DNA from: an uncultured Paracoccaceae bacterium
GTDB lineage: Bacteria; Pseudomonadota; Alphaproteobacteria; Rhodobacterales; Rhodobacteraceae
Direction: 5' to 3'
Assembly: GCA_947498985.1 (NCBI GenBank)
Contig: CANMMF010000003.1
Span: 434,001-498,000 of the forward strand
Length of the DNA: 64,000 bases
Part shown: positions 1 through 8,710 of the stretch, piece by piece
Numbering within the stretch: the stretch's first letter is position 1
Layout of the letters: the number at the start of each line of letters is the position of its first letter
Translations under genes and position numbers: made by a program
Notes under the pieces: generated by a model
Seen by the model: only the letters and a program-made list of their open reading frames with translations
Database searches by the model: none
What the model was told of the DNA's origin: nothing

Positions 1-89
1 GGGTGGCCGAAATGATCCACGACGTGCAGGTCGAGGCGACGTTCCCGGACGGCACAAAACTTGTGACGGTGCACAACCCGATCCGTTGA
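1..89 (+). CDS. ureA: Urease subunit gamma, C-terminal end (partial)
   Basis: The window opens inside a gene whose last 28 codons (from base 3) read as the C-terminus of urease gamma, including VQVEATFPDGTKLVTVH followed by NPIR and a TGA stop. This tail is highly conserved in UreA, a small structural subunit of the cytoplasmic nickel urease (UreABC)3. The start and about 70 upstream codons lie outside the window. It precedes ureB in the usual order, 80 bases upstream. The gap carries a short dispersed repeat. Identification is secure because of the motif and the neighbours. Confidence 0.93.
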   Translation, partial: VAEMIHDVQVEATFPDGTKLVTVHNPIR

Positions 90-93
90 ATTT

Positions 94-116
94 GCGTATT
101 TGAGAAGAGAAGAAGC
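94..116 (+). repeat. Dispersed short repeat, family A, copy 1
   Basis: The sequence GCGTATTTGAGAAGAGAAG and following bases sits between ureA and ureB. Close relatives occur at 31353-31373 (same strand), 31405-31429 (inverted) and 61189-61210 (inverted), always between genes. It is a short interspersed element, not coding. Its position inside the urease operon means it would be transcribed between ureA and ureB. Confidence 0.6.
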
Positions 117-169
117 CCCGGGGGCGCGACCCGTCTGCCACCGTCCCCGCACAGACCGAAGGAGCTGCC

Positions 170-475
170 ATGATCCCCGGAGAGATGTTTCCCGCCGCGG
201 GCACACTGACCCTCAACCCCGGCGCCAAGGCGGTCACGCTGATGGTCGCCAATACCGGCGACCGGCCCGTGCAGGTGGGCTCGCATTACCATTTCGCCGA
301 AGCCAATCCGGCGCTCGAGTTCGACCGCGCCGCCGCGCGCGGCTGCCGTCTGGACATCGCCGCGGGCACCGCCGTGCGCTTCGAGCCCGGCCAGCGCCGC
401 GAGGTCACGCTGATCCCGGTGGCGGGCAAGCGGCGGATCTTCGGCTTCAACAAACGCGTCATGGGGGATCTTTGA
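170..475 (+). CDS. ureB: Urease subunit beta
   Basis: This 101-residue protein is the urease beta subunit, part of the trimer of UreABC heterotrimers that hydrolyses urea to ammonia and carbamate in the cytoplasm. It opens with MIPGE and carries the hallmark segments [14 protein letters not shown] (residues about 37-50) and [14 protein letters not shown] near the end. Length matches free-standing bacterial UreB. The ATG at 170 has a GAAGGAG Shine-Dalgarno just upstream. The stop codon abuts the next start (TGAATG at 473-478), so translation of the following small ORF is probably coupled. Confidence 0.96.
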   Translation: MIPGEMFPAAGTLTLNPGAKAVTLMVANTGDRPVQVGSHYHFAEANPALEFDRAAARGCRLDIAAGTAVRFEPGQRREVTLIPVAGKRRIFGFNKRVMGDL

Positions 476-799
476 ATGCCACGCCGAAACACGATTCCCA
501 ACGTCTTCGATTACTGGGGCAATGCCGTGCAGATGAGCCTGGTCATGGCCGAGGCGCAAAGCGTCATCGCAATGCGGCTCATGGGTATGGTCGGGCTCTG
601 GTCGGTGACCGCGCAGGAAGACAAACGCATGGTGTCCGAAAAGGTCTTTGCCATGACCAAGGCGATGACCGATGCGGGCAAGGTGGGGCTGCGCGGCGGC
701 TCTCCCGATCAGGTGACCGCCGCGGCCATAAGGCCCATTCGTCAGGCCACGCGCGCCAATAACCGCCGCCTGGCAAAGCGCGGTCTGAAACGCGCCTGA
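476..799 (+). CDS. Small helical protein of the urease operon, unknown function
   Basis: A 107-residue protein is encoded between ureB and ureC, with its ATG directly after the ureB stop. No catalytic motif or signal peptide is visible. The sequence is predicted to be mostly amphipathic helix, rich in Met and Ala (residues 17-45), with a Lys/Arg-rich tail (RRLAKRGLKRA). This composition resembles phasin-like proteins, and similar small roseobacter proteins have been labelled 'antifreeze' only because of helix composition. Those resemblances are weak. The tight position in the operon suggests co-expression with urease; a structural or regulatory role is only a guess. Confidence 0.75.
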   Translation: MPRRNTIPNVFDYWGNAVQMSLVMAEAQSVIAMRLMGMVGLWSVTAQEDKRMVSEKVFAMTKAMTDAGKVGLRGGSPDQVTAAAIRPIRQATRANNRRLAKRGLKRA

Positions 800-838
800 C
801 CGTCAAGAGCCCCCGCCGCCAGACAAGGACCAAAGCCC

Positions 839-2599
839 ATGCCCGCCACGATCAACCGCTCCGACTATGCCGCGATGTTCGGCCCCACGACCGGCGACCG
901 GGTGCGGCTGGCCGACACCGATCTGATCATCGAGGTGGAGCGCGATCTGACCGCCGAACGGGCGGGCGCGGCGATGTCCGGCGGCACCGGTGCCAACGCG
1001 GCCCATTACGGCGAAGAGGTGAAGTTCGGCGGCGGCAAGGTCATCCGCGACGGCATGGGTCAAAGCCAGGTCACACGCGCCGGGGGCGCGGTCGACACGG
1101 TGATCACCAACGCGCTGATTGTCGACTGGACCGGCATCTACAAGGCTGATGTCGGTCTCAAGGACGGGCGCATCGCGGCGATCGGCAAGGCAGGCAATCC
1201 CGACACCCAGCCGGGCGTCGATATCATCGTCGGCCCGGGCACCGAAGCCATCGCGGGCGAAGGGCGAATCCTCACGGCGGGCGGGTTCGACAGCCATATA
1301 CACTTCATCTGCCCGCAGCAGATCGAGGACGCGCTGCATTCCGGTCTCACCACGATGCTGGGCGGCGGCACCGGGCCTGCGCATGGCACGCTGGCCACCA
1401 CCTGCACGCCGGGGCCCTGGCATATCGGGCGCATGCTGCAGGCGGCGGACGCCTTTCCGATGAACCTCGCCTTTGCTGGCAAGGGCAACGCCTCGCTGCC
1501 CGCCGCTCTGGAGGAGCAGGTCAAAGGCGGCGCCTGCGCGCTCAAGCTGCACGAGGATTGGGGCACCACACCCGGCGCGATCGATTGCTGCCTTTCGGTG
1601 GCGGACGCGATGGATGTGCAGGTGATGATCCACACCGACACGCTCAATGAGTCGGGCTTTGTCGAGCATACGGTGAAAGCCATGAAGGGCCGCACGATCC
1701 ATGCCTTCCATACCGAGGGCGCGGGTGGCGGGCACGCGCCGGACATCATCAAGATCTGCGGGCTGGATCACGTGCTGCCCTCGTCCACCAACCCCACGCG
1801 CCCTTTCACCGTCAACACGATCGAAGAGCATCTCGATATGCTGATGGTCTGTCATCATCTCGACAAGTCGATCCCCGAGGATATCGCCTTTGCCGAAAGC
1901 CGCATCCGGCGCGAGACCATCGCCGCCGAGGACATCCTGCACGACATGGGCGCGTTCTCGATCATCGCCTCGGACAGCCAGGCCATGGGGCGGGTGGGCG
2001 AAGTGCTGATCCGCACCTGGCAGACCGCCGACAAGATGAAAAAGCAACGCGGGCGACTGCCCGAAGAGCAGGGCGAGAACGACAATTTCCGGGTCCGGCG
2101 CTATATCGCGAAATACACAATCAACCCGGCGATTGCGCATGGCATCGCGGGGGAGATCGGCTCCGTTGAAGTGGGCAAACGTGCCGATCTTGTGCTCTGG
2201 AACCCGGCGTTTTTCGGGGTGAAGCCGGAGATGGTCCTGCTTGGCGGCACCATCGCGATGGCCCAGATGGGCGATCCCAACGCCTCGATCCCGACACCCC
2301 AGCCGGTCTATTCGCGTCCCATGTTCGGCGCCTACGGGCGCTCGGTCGAGCAGTCGGCGGTGACCTTCGTGTCGGAGGCCGCGCAGGCCGACGGCATCGG
2401 TGAGAGGCTGGGCCTTGCCAAGACCACGCTTGCGGTCCGCCAGACACGCGAGATCGGCAAGCGCGATCTCAGGCTCAACGACGCAACGCCGCAGGTCGAG
2501 GTCGATCCCGAAACCTACGACGTGCGCGCCGACGGCGAATTGCTCACCTGCCAGCCCGCCGACGTGCTGCCCATGGCGCAGCGGTATTTTCTGTTTTGA
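839..2599 (+). CDS. ureC: Urease subunit alpha (catalytic)
   Basis: The 586-residue catalytic subunit of urease is encoded here. Nickel-ligand motif GGFDSHIHF gives His153 and His155; ALKLHEDWG contains the lysine to be carbamylated (Lys236); the mobile flap MVCHHLD carries Cys338. The C-terminus MAQRYFLF is typical. The family is usually near 567-570 residues; the extra length is an insert of about 17 residues at 39-56 ([18 protein letters not shown]) between the conserved DLT and [10 protein letters not shown] blocks. Active-site numbering is offset by 19 from the Klebsiella enzyme. It lies 39 bases after the small ORF and 9 bases before ureE. Confidence 0.98.
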   Translation: MPATINRSDYAAMFGPTTGDRVRLADTDLIIEVERDLTAERAGAAMSGGTGANAAHYGEEVKFGGGKVIRDGMGQSQVTRAGGAVDTVITNALIVDWTGIYKADVGLKDGRIAAIGKAGNPDTQPGVDIIVGPGTEAIAGEGRILTAGGFDSHIHFICPQQIEDALHSGLTTMLGGGTGPAHGTLATTCTPGPWHIGRMLQAADAFPMNLAFAGKGNASLPAALEEQVKGGACALKLHEDWGTTPGAIDCCLSVADAMDVQVMIHTDTLNESGFVEHTVKAMKGRTIHAFHTEGAGGGHAPDIIKICGLDHVLPSSTNPTRPFTVNTIEEHLDMLMVCHHLDKSIPEDIAFAESRIRRETIAAEDILHDMGAFSIIASDSQAMGRVGEVLIRTWQTADKMKKQRGRLPEEQGENDNFRVRRYIAKYTINPAIAHGIAGEIGSVEVGKRADLVLWNPAFFGVKPEMVLLGGTIAMAQMGDPNASIPTPQPVYSRPMFGAYGRSVEQSAVTFVSEAAQADGIGERLGLAKTTLAVRQTREIGKRDLRLNDATPQVEVDPETYDVRADGELLTCQPADVLPMAQRYFLF

Positions 2600-2608
2600 G
2601 GCCACAAG

Positions 2609-3103
2609 ATGACCAAACTCCCCACCGCCCAAACCCTGCACCGCAAGAGCCACTGGTCCGGTCCGGCGGAGCTTTGCCGTCTCGACTACGCTGCGCGGTT
2701 TTTGCGGCGCAAGCGGCTGGAGACGGAGGACGGGCGCGGGTTTGTCGTGGATCTGGCGCAGACCACCTCGCTTGATGATGGCGACGCGCTGGAGCTGGAC
2801 GACGGCACAAGGGTGGAGATCCGCGCCGCCGAAGAGGCGGTGCTTGTGGTGACCGGCGCCGATCTGCCCCGGCTCGCCTGGCATATCGGCAACCGGCACA
2901 CGCCCTGCCAGATCGCGGCGGATCACCTGCTGATCCAGGCAGACCCGGTGATCCGGCACATGCTGGAGCATCTGGGCGCCGGGATCACCGAGGCCACGGC
3001 GCCCTTCACACCCGAGGGTGGCGCTTACGGGCACGGGCGCACGCACAGCCATGAGCATGGGGCCACCGCGCATGATCACGGACCGGCGACCCATGCGCAC
3101 TGA
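2609..3103 (+). CDS. ureE: Urease accessory protein UreE, nickel carrier
   Basis: This 164-residue protein is UreE, the nickel metallochaperone that delivers Ni(II) to the UreC-UreD-UreF-UreG activation complex. The signature GNRHTPCQI lies near residues 94-102, including the metal-binding His of the dimer interface. The C-terminus is His-rich (GHGRTHSHEHGATAHDHG), the usual metal-binding tail. The gene starts 9 bases after ureC and its end overlaps the start chosen for ureF, so the accessory genes are translationally packed. Confidence 0.95.
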   Translation: MTKLPTAQTLHRKSHWSGPAELCRLDYAARFLRRKRLETEDGRGFVVDLAQTTSLDDGDALELDDGTRVEIRAAEEAVLVVTGADLPRLAWHIGNRHTPCQIAADHLLIQADPVIRHMLEHLGAGITEATAPFTPEGGAYGHGRTHSHEHGATAHDHGPATHAH

Positions 3104-3752
3104 GCCACTGCCGCAAACCGCGCAGCTGCTGATCCTCGCCCAATGGCTGTCTCCGGCATTCCCTCTGGGCAGCTTTGCGTGGTCGCACGGGCTCGAGCAG
3201 GCGGTGGCGGACAGGCAGGTGTCGGATGCGCGCGACCTGCGGCGCTGGCTCAGGGATGTGCTGCGCGATGGCTCCGGGCGCAGCGACGCGATTTTCCTGC
3301 GGCTTGCCTTCGCATGCCCGCCCGAGGCGCTGGCCGCGCTCGATGCCCGCGCGCGCGCCTTTCAGCCCGCCGCCGAACGGCGCGCGGAAGCCGAGCGTCA
3401 GGGGGCCGCCTTCGTGCGCACCACCAACGCGGTCTGGGGCACCGACATGCCGGACCTGCTCTTGCCGCTGGCGGTCGGGCAGGGCGCGCGGCATCTCGGG
3501 CTCGATGTCGAGACCACCGTGCCCATTTACCTGCACAGCTTTGCCAGTGCGCTTGTGTCTGCCGCACAGCGCCTGATGCCCGTCGGGCAGAACGCCGCAC
3601 AAGCGGTGATCGCGGCGCTGCACCCGGTCTGCGCCGAGATCGCGCAGGCCACGAAGGGCGCTGGCGCCTACGACCTTTACAGCAACGCCTTCCTGTCGGA
3701 CATCGCGGCGATGCGTCACGAAACCCTGCAACCGAGGCTTTTTCAGTCATGA
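3093..3752 (+). CDS. ureF: Urease accessory protein UreF
   Basis: A 219-residue UreF, the accessory protein that with UreD/UreH assembles the pre-activation complex on apo-urease and gates UreG GTPase activity. Recognisable are [18 protein letters not shown] near the N-terminus and the C-terminal [13 protein letters not shown], with the typical [14 protein letters not shown]. The ATG at 3093 (MRTEPLPQ) is preferred because longer in-frame starts would run far into ureE; it overlaps ureE by 11 bases. The end overlaps ureG as ATGA. An alternative ATG at 3072 cannot be excluded. Confidence 0.93.
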   Translation: MRTEPLPQTAQLLILAQWLSPAFPLGSFAWSHGLEQAVADRQVSDARDLRRWLRDVLRDGSGRSDAIFLRLAFACPPEALAALDARARAFQPAAERRAEAERQGAAFVRTTNAVWGTDMPDLLLPLAVGQGARHLGLDVETTVPIYLHSFASALVSAAQRLMPVGQNAAQAVIAALHPVCAEIAQATKGAGAYDLYSNAFLSDIAAMRHETLQPRLFQS

Positions 3753-4360
3753 CCCAGATGAATGGCCCGCTCCGCGTCGGGATCGGCGGCCCGGTGGGGG
3801 CCGGAAAGACCACGCTCACCGCCCGGCTGGCCGAACGGCTGAAGGACGAGTTCTCCATCGGTGTGATCACCAATGACATCTACACGCAGGAGGATGCGGA
3901 GGCGCTGATGCGCATGCAGATCCTGCCCGCCGACCGGGTGATCGGGGTCGAGACCGGCGGCTGCCCGCATACCGCGATCCGCGAGGATGCCTCGATCAAC
4001 CTCGCGGCGGTCGCCGAGATGCGAACCCGGCACCCCGAGGTCGAGATCGTGCTGATCGAGAGCGGCGGCGACAACCTCTCGGCGACGTTCAGCCCCGAAC
4101 TTGCGGACGTGACGGTCTATGTGATCGACGTGGCGGCGGGTGAGGAAATCCCGCGCAAGGGCGGGCCGGCCATCACCCGCTCGGACCTGCTGGTGATCAA
4201 CAAGACCGATCTCGCGCCGCATGTGGGCGCATCGCTTGAGGTGATGGAGGCGGATGCGGGCCGGATGCGCGGAGCGCGGCCTTTCGTCTTCGCGGCCTTG
4301 CGCCATGGCGACGGGGTCGACGCGGTGCTGGCCGCGCTGAAACGCACCGCGGGGCTGTAG
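3749..4360 (+). CDS. ureG: Urease accessory GTPase UreG
   Basis: This 203-residue SIMIBI-class GTPase hydrolyses GTP during nickel insertion into urease. The P-loop [10 protein letters not shown] lies at about residues 13-22, followed by the switch region and metal-binding [13 protein letters not shown] (the CPH motif that binds Ni/Zn). [15 protein letters not shown] and [12 protein letters not shown] (guanine specificity NKTD) complete the family signature. The ATG at 3749 overlaps the ureF stop by four bases. It is the last gene of the urease operon and converges on the GntR gene 34 bases downstream. Confidence 0.97.
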   Translation: MTQMNGPLRVGIGGPVGAGKTTLTARLAERLKDEFSIGVITNDIYTQEDAEALMRMQILPADRVIGVETGGCPHTAIREDASINLAAVAEMRTRHPEVEIVLIESGGDNLSATFSPELADVTVYVIDVAAGEEIPRKGGPAITRSDLLVINKTDLAPHVGASLEVMEADAGRMRGARPFVFAALRHGDGVDAVLAALKRTAGL

Positions 4361-4394
4361 GGAGCGTTTGCGGACAGCGCCAGCGGCCAGCCGC

Positions 4395-5207
4395 TCAAAG
4401 GCTCCGTAATCGTTCCGGCGCTTCGGCGCGCCAACTGCGGCCGGACTGGTCGTCGACCCGCTGCATCGCCACTTCGAACCGGTAAAGGTCCGGGCGGTAG
4501 AGCACGCGGATCATCTCGACCGGTCGCTCCTGATCGTCCAGCACCAGCCGGTTGACCTCCAGCAGCGGGGTGCCCGCGGCCACCCCCAGCGCTTGCGCCA
4601 CCTCGGTATCCGCCACGGTGGCACCGATTGTCTGCGTGGCCGAGGCAACGGGCACGCCCGCCGCCTCCAGCAGCAGCAAAAGCGGGGTTTGCGACATGTC
4701 CATGCCGTCCACCTTGCGGCCGATCTGCTCGGGCACCACGGTCACCAGATAGGACATCGCCTCGTCGCCGAGATAGCGCACCCGCACCGCGCGCTGCACC
4801 ATCGCGGCCTCCGCCAGATCGAGCTTTTCGGCCATGTCGGGCGTCGCGGCGAGGTAGCGGAAATCGAGCACCTTCACAGAGGTCATGCGCCCCATATGGC
4901 CGACATTCTCCATCAGCCCGTCCAGCGTCGCACTGACCGAGGGCGGCTTCTTGTGCGGCACAACCCGTGTCCCGCGCCCGCGTTCGCGCACCACCCGGCC
5001 CATCGCCGCCAGCTCGTTCAGCGCCCGCCGCGCGGTGATCCGGCTCACGCCGAACTCGGTGCAGATCGCCGCCTCTCCGGGCATCGTGTCGCCGGGGCGC
5101 AACGCGCCGGACGTCATGCGGCTGGTCAGGATCACCACGATCTGATGGTACAGCGGCACGCTGCTGGCATGGTCGAGCGGCGCGCTGATCTGGTCGTCCG
5201 GCGGCAT
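4395..5207 (-). CDS. GntR/HutC-family transcriptional regulator with UTRA domain
   Basis: A 270-residue regulator. The N-terminal winged helix (about residues 15-85) has the GntR pattern PLYHQIVVILTSRMTSG, RPGDTMPGEAAICTEFGVSR and RITARRALNELAAMG. The C-terminal half (about 100-260) is a UTRA ligand-binding domain, the HutC-type sensor for small effectors. It is transcribed divergently from the monooxygenase operon that starts at 5296, and a short palindrome lies in the gap, so it most likely represses that operon until its substrate appears. The effector is unknown. Confidence 0.88.
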   Translation of the reverse strand: MPPDDQISAPLDHASSVPLYHQIVVILTSRMTSGALRPGDTMPGEAAICTEFGVSRITARRALNELAAMGRVVRERGRGTRVVPHKKPPSVSATLDGLMENVGHMGRMTSVKVLDFRYLAATPDMAEKLDLAEAAMVQRAVRVRYLGDEAMSYLVTVVPEQIGRKVDGMDMSQTPLLLLLEAAGVPVASATQTIGATVADTEVAQALGVAAGTPLLEVNRLVLDDQERPVEMIRVLYRPDLYRFEVAMQRVDDQSGRSWRAEAPERLRSL

Positions 5208-5240
5208 GGCGGTCCCTCATGCGGCAAGTCTCTTGCCTTA

Positions 5241-5260
5241 ATGATATACTTATATAACAT
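5241..5260. promoter_or_regulatory. AT-rich palindrome, candidate GntR operator
   Basis: In the 88-base divergent gap, ATGATATACTTATATAACAT contains ATATA-CT-TATAT. This AT-rich dyad is unlike its GC-rich surroundings and resembles the short T/A dyads bound by HutC-subfamily GntR proteins. It lies 34 bases before the regulator start and 36 before the monooxygenase start, placing it to control both. Confidence 0.4.
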
Positions 5261-5295
5261 CTATTGGCGAATCCAAAGCAAAAGCCGGGGGGCTG

Positions 5296-6474
5296 ATGAA
5301 GATCACGCGCGATCCGATCCTGATCGTCGGTGCCGGGCCGGTGGGGCTCACGCTGGCGTGGCGGCTGTCGGAGGCGGGCCTGCCCGTGCGCGTGTTCGAG
5401 GCCGAAGACGAGATCCCCGACCAGCTGCGCGCCTCGACCTTTCATCCCCCGACGCTCGACATGTTCGACGCCTCTGGCATCACGCAGGCGCTGATTGACA
5501 AGGGCCGCATCACGCCGACCTGGCAGATCCGCATGCACGAGACCGGCGAGAAGGCGGAGTTCGATCTGGGCCTGCTCGCGCGCGACACCGCGCATCCCTA
5601 CCGCCTGCAATGCCGCCAGTCGGAGTTGAGCAGAGCACTCGCCGCGCGCCTGCCCGACGGCACGGTGCGCTTCGGCACGGAGGTGACGGCGGTTGCGCAG
5701 GAGGCCGATGGCGTGACGCTGCAGGTGGCCGATGAGCGGATCCGCGGCAGCCTGCTCATTGGCTGCGACGGCGCGCGCAGCCTTGTGCGCAAGGCCATCG
5801 GCGCCACGTTCGAAGGCGCGACCTATCCCGAAAACACCATCCTCGTGACCACGCATTTCGATTTCGAAGCGCATCTGGAGGGGCTGTCGGGTGTCAATTA
5901 CATCTGGAAACCCGGCGGCACCTATTCGCTCTTGCGCCTGCCCGATCTCTGGCGCGTCTCGCTGCATCCGCGCGAGGATCAAAGCGCCGAAGACGCGCTT
6001 GAGGACGCCTCGATCCGGGCGCAGACCCGCGAGGTTGTGCCGGATGCCGGTGAGATCGACATCGTGGAAAAGCGCATCTACCGCGTACATCGCCGTGTCG
6101 CGACGCGTTATCGCAAGGGGCGGATGTTCATCGCCGGTGACGCGGCACATCTCAACTCTCCCAAAGGCGGGATGGGCATGAATGGCGGCATCCATGACGC
6201 CTGGTGCCTCGCGGATCTGCTGATCGCTGTGGCGGGCGGGCGTGATGCCGCATGTCTGGATCACTACGAGACGCTGCGCCGCCCGATTGCGCGCGACGAT
6301 ATCGTGGCGCAGGCCGATGCCAACCGCGCGCGCATGAACACCACCGATGCCGGCGAACGCCGTGCGCATCTGCGTCGCCTTCAGGCCATCGCGGCGGACC
6401 CCGACAAGGCGCGCGCCTTCCTGCTGCGCTCTTCGATGATCGAAGGGCTGCGGCGGGCGGAGGAGATGGCATGA
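5296..6474 (+). CDS. FAD-dependent aromatic-type monooxygenase
   Basis: A 392-residue flavoprotein of the PheA/TfdB class A monooxygenase family, which hydroxylate aromatic or heterocyclic substrates with NAD(P)H and O2. Motifs in order: Rossmann GAGPVG (12-17), the NAD(P)H-related CDG (157-159), and the FAD ribityl motif AGDAAHLNSPKGGMGMN (280-296). No thioredoxin-like C-terminal domain is present, so it is of the short form. A GGGGGG Shine-Dalgarno precedes the ATG. The gene overlaps the downstream SDR by ATGA, and the operon continues to an aldehyde dehydrogenase and TRAP importer, suggesting the first step of a catabolic route. The substrate is not predictable from sequence. Confidence 0.86.
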   Translation: MKITRDPILIVGAGPVGLTLAWRLSEAGLPVRVFEAEDEIPDQLRASTFHPPTLDMFDASGITQALIDKGRITPTWQIRMHETGEKAEFDLGLLARDTAHPYRLQCRQSELSRALAARLPDGTVRFGTEVTAVAQEADGVTLQVADERIRGSLLIGCDGARSLVRKAIGATFEGATYPENTILVTTHFDFEAHLEGLSGVNYIWKPGGTYSLLRLPDLWRVSLHPREDQSAEDALEDASIRAQTREVVPDAGEIDIVEKRIYRVHRRVATRYRKGRMFIAGDAAHLNSPKGGMGMNGGIHDAWCLADLLIAVAGGRDAACLDHYETLRRPIARDDIVAQADANRARMNTTDAGERRAHLRRLQAIAADPDKARAFLLRSSMIEGLRRAEEMA

Positions 6475-7187
6475 GCGTGCTGGCCATCCTCGGCGGCTGC
6501 GGCGGCATCGGCCGGGTGCTGGTGGCGGAGGCGCAGGAAGCGGGCCACACGCCTGTGGTGCTCGACCTGCCGCAATCCATCGAGGCGCATCCGCTCGATG
6601 TGGAGTGCATCGCGGTGGACGCCACGTCCGAGACCGCTTTGCAAGAGGCGGCAAAGGCGTTGCCGGAGCTGGACGGGCTGGTCTGCCTCTCGGGATTCAT
6701 GACCGAAAACCAACCCGTGACCGAGGCCAGCGCCGCCGTCTGGGACGAGGTGCTGACCGGCAATCTGACCGCCACATGGCTCGCGGCCAGGACCCTTGGC
6801 CCGAAGCTGCGCGCGGGCGGCGCGATGGTGCTCACCGGGTCGGGCCTGGGGCATTTCGCGCGTCCGGGCTACGGGCCTTATGCGATCTCCAAGGCCGGGA
6901 TCGCGGCGCTCACTCGGCAGCTGGCGCTGGAATGCGCGCCTGAGATCCGCGTCAATTGCGTGGCCCCTTCGGCGGTCGACACCGCGTTTCTGCGTGGCGG
7001 CACCGGGCGCTCGGCCGAGGCAGAGGACATCCGGCTCGATCTCGACGCCTACGCGCAGGCGATCCCGCTCAGGCGCATCGCCGGGCCGAAGGACGTCACC
7101 GGTCCGATCCTGTTCCTGCTCTCGGATCAGGCGCGCTACATCACCGGCCAGGTCATCCACGTCAACGGGGGCACGTTCATGCCATGA
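6471..7187 (+). CDS. Short-chain dehydrogenase/reductase
   Basis: A 238-residue classical SDR. The cofactor-binding glycine motif is GGCGGIG (residues 8-14), the catalytic residues are Ser124 (TGSG), Tyr137 and Lys141 (YAISK), and the C-terminus ITGQVIHVNGGTFMP is typical. The ATG at 6471 overlaps the monooxygenase stop, and the stop overlaps the next start (ATGA at 7184), so the three enzymes are translationally coupled. It probably oxidises or reduces an alcohol/ketone intermediate made by the monooxygenase; cofactor and substrate are unknown. Confidence 0.88.
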   Translation: MSVLAILGGCGGIGRVLVAEAQEAGHTPVVLDLPQSIEAHPLDVECIAVDATSETALQEAAKALPELDGLVCLSGFMTENQPVTEASAAVWDEVLTGNLTATWLAARTLGPKLRAGGAMVLTGSGLGHFARPGYGPYAISKAGIAALTRQLALECAPEIRVNCVAPSAVDTAFLRGGTGRSAEAEDIRLDLDAYAQAIPLRRIAGPKDVTGPILFLLSDQARYITGQVIHVNGGTFMP

Positions 7188-8692
7188 CCGACCAGCCGCG
7201 TTTCGAGATACCGATCAGGCCGCCCGCCCGCGTGACCGGCTGGGCGGGCGACCGCGCGACGCCCGGCGGCGGGCCGGAGCTGCCGGTCCACTACCCCGCG
7301 ACCGGCGCGCAGATCTCGGTGCTTGTGGAGGATGACGCGGCCTCCGTCGGTCTTGCGGTACGCGCGGCGCGCCGGGCTTTCGATCAGGGCCCCTGGCCCT
7401 CGCTGTCCACGGCAGAGCGGATCTCGCTGCTGGAACGCTGCGGGAAGATCATCCGCGATCACGCGGACGAGCTGGCGCGCCTGGAATGCGCCGCCACCGG
7501 GCTGTTGCTGCGCGAACTCAAGGAGCGCCACATGCTGCGCGCCGCCTATAATTTCCGGTTCTTTGCCGATTACATCAGCCAGCGCGCGGGCGAGCGTTAC
7601 GATCAGACGCCCGGCTATCTCACAACCGTGGTGCGCGAGCCGGTGGGCGTGGCGGCGCTGATCGCGCCCTGGAATGCGCCGGTCGCACTGGCCACGATGA
7701 AGATCGCCGCCGCACTGGCCTTCGGCAATACCTGCGTGCTGAAACCCTCCGAACAGACGCCGCTGGCGCTGGCGCGGCTGGTGGCGCTCTTGCAGGAGGT
7801 GTTGCCCGAGGGTGTGCTGAACCTCGTGAACGGGCGCGGGCCGGTCACCGGCGCGGCGCTGGTCGCGCATCCGGGGGTGGACCTTGTCAGCTTCACCGGC
7901 GGCACCGAAACCGGGCGGATGATCATGTCCGCCGCGGGCCAGCGGCTGGTGCCCTGCACGATGGAGCTGGGCGGCAAATCCGCCAATGTGATCTTTGCCA
8001 GCGCGGATTTCGAGCGCGCGCTCGACGGCGCTCTGCTCGGGATCTTTTCCAACAACGGCCAGCAGTGCCTCGCGGGATCGCGCATCCTTGTCGAGCGCGC
8101 GATCTTCGACGATTTCATCGAGCGGTTCATCGCGCGGGCGAAAAACATCCGCGTCGGTGACCCCACAGATCCGGCCACCGAGATCGGGCCGCTGGCGTCC
8201 TTGCCGCATATGAGCCGCGTGCTGGGCTTTGCCGAGACCGCGCGCGCCGATGGCGGCAGGGTGCTGACCGGCGGCACGAGGCGCGACGATCTGGGCGCGG
8301 GCTATTTCGTGCATCCCACCGCCGTGACCGTGCCGTCAAACGCCGCGCGGACCGCGCAGGACGAGATTTTCGGACCCTTTGCAACCTTCCTGCCGTTCGA
8401 GAGCGCCGAAGAGGCGGCGACCATCGCCAATGATACTGCGTTCGGGCTCGTCTCCTATGTCTGGTCCGATCATCTGCCCACGGTGATGCAGATGACCGAG
8501 GCGCTGCGCTCCGGCGTGGTCTGGGTCAACACGCCGATGATGCGCGAGCTGCGCGCGCCGTTTGGCGGCTTCAAAAACTCGGGTGTGGGGCGCGAAGGCG
8601 GCGCGGCCTGCGAGGCGTTCTATACCGAGGAAAAAACCGTCACGATGCCCAAAACGCCCCCGCCCCTGCGGCGGCTCGGGCTGGGTGAATAA
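7184..8692 (+). CDS. NAD(P)-dependent semialdehyde dehydrogenase, HpaE-like
   Basis: A 502-residue aldehyde dehydrogenase. Key residues are Asn164 in APWNAP, Glu261 in MELGGKSAN and the nucleophile Cys295 in NNGQQCLAGSR. The EIFGPF and GGFKNSGVGREGG segments near the C-terminus are conserved. The sequence looks closest to the 5-carboxymethyl-2-hydroxymuconate semialdehyde dehydrogenase (HpaE) branch, which fits a ring-oxidising monooxygenase upstream, but related branches oxidise other aldehydes. It is coupled to the SDR by a four-base overlap and lies 18 bases before the TRAP dctP gene. Confidence 0.9.
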   Translation: MTDQPRFEIPIRPPARVTGWAGDRATPGGGPELPVHYPATGAQISVLVEDDAASVGLAVRAARRAFDQGPWPSLSTAERISLLERCGKIIRDHADELARLECAATGLLLRELKERHMLRAAYNFRFFADYISQRAGERYDQTPGYLTTVVREPVGVAALIAPWNAPVALATMKIAAALAFGNTCVLKPSEQTPLALARLVALLQEVLPEGVLNLVNGRGPVTGAALVAHPGVDLVSFTGGTETGRMIMSAAGQRLVPCTMELGGKSANVIFASADFERALDGALLGIFSNNGQQCLAGSRILVERAIFDDFIERFIARAKNIRVGDPTDPATEIGPLASLPHMSRVLGFAETARADGGRVLTGGTRRDDLGAGYFVHPTAVTVPSNAARTAQDEIFGPFATFLPFESAEEAATIANDTAFGLVSYVWSDHLPTVMQMTEALRSGVVWVNTPMMRELRAPFGGFKNSGVGREGGAACEAFYTEEKTVTMPKTPPPLRRLGLGE

Positions 8693-8710
8693 CCGACAAG
8701 GAGAGACGCT

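Noticed and set aside
476-799. Antifreeze protein label for the small urease-operon protein
   Set aside because: The label rests on Ala-rich helix composition only. No ice-binding repeat is seen.
803-3100. Long minus-strand open frame (765 codons) opposite ureC
   Set aside because: It is a shadow of the ureC-ureE coding region: it has no domain, is rich in Arg/Gly/His as expected for the opposite strand of GC-rich genes, and ureC is unmistakable.
4117-6654. Long minus-strand open frame (845 codons) opposite ureG, GntR and the monooxygenase
   Set aside because: It spans three clear genes in two orientations, in a different frame from the GntR gene, and has no recognisable domain. GC bias explains its length.
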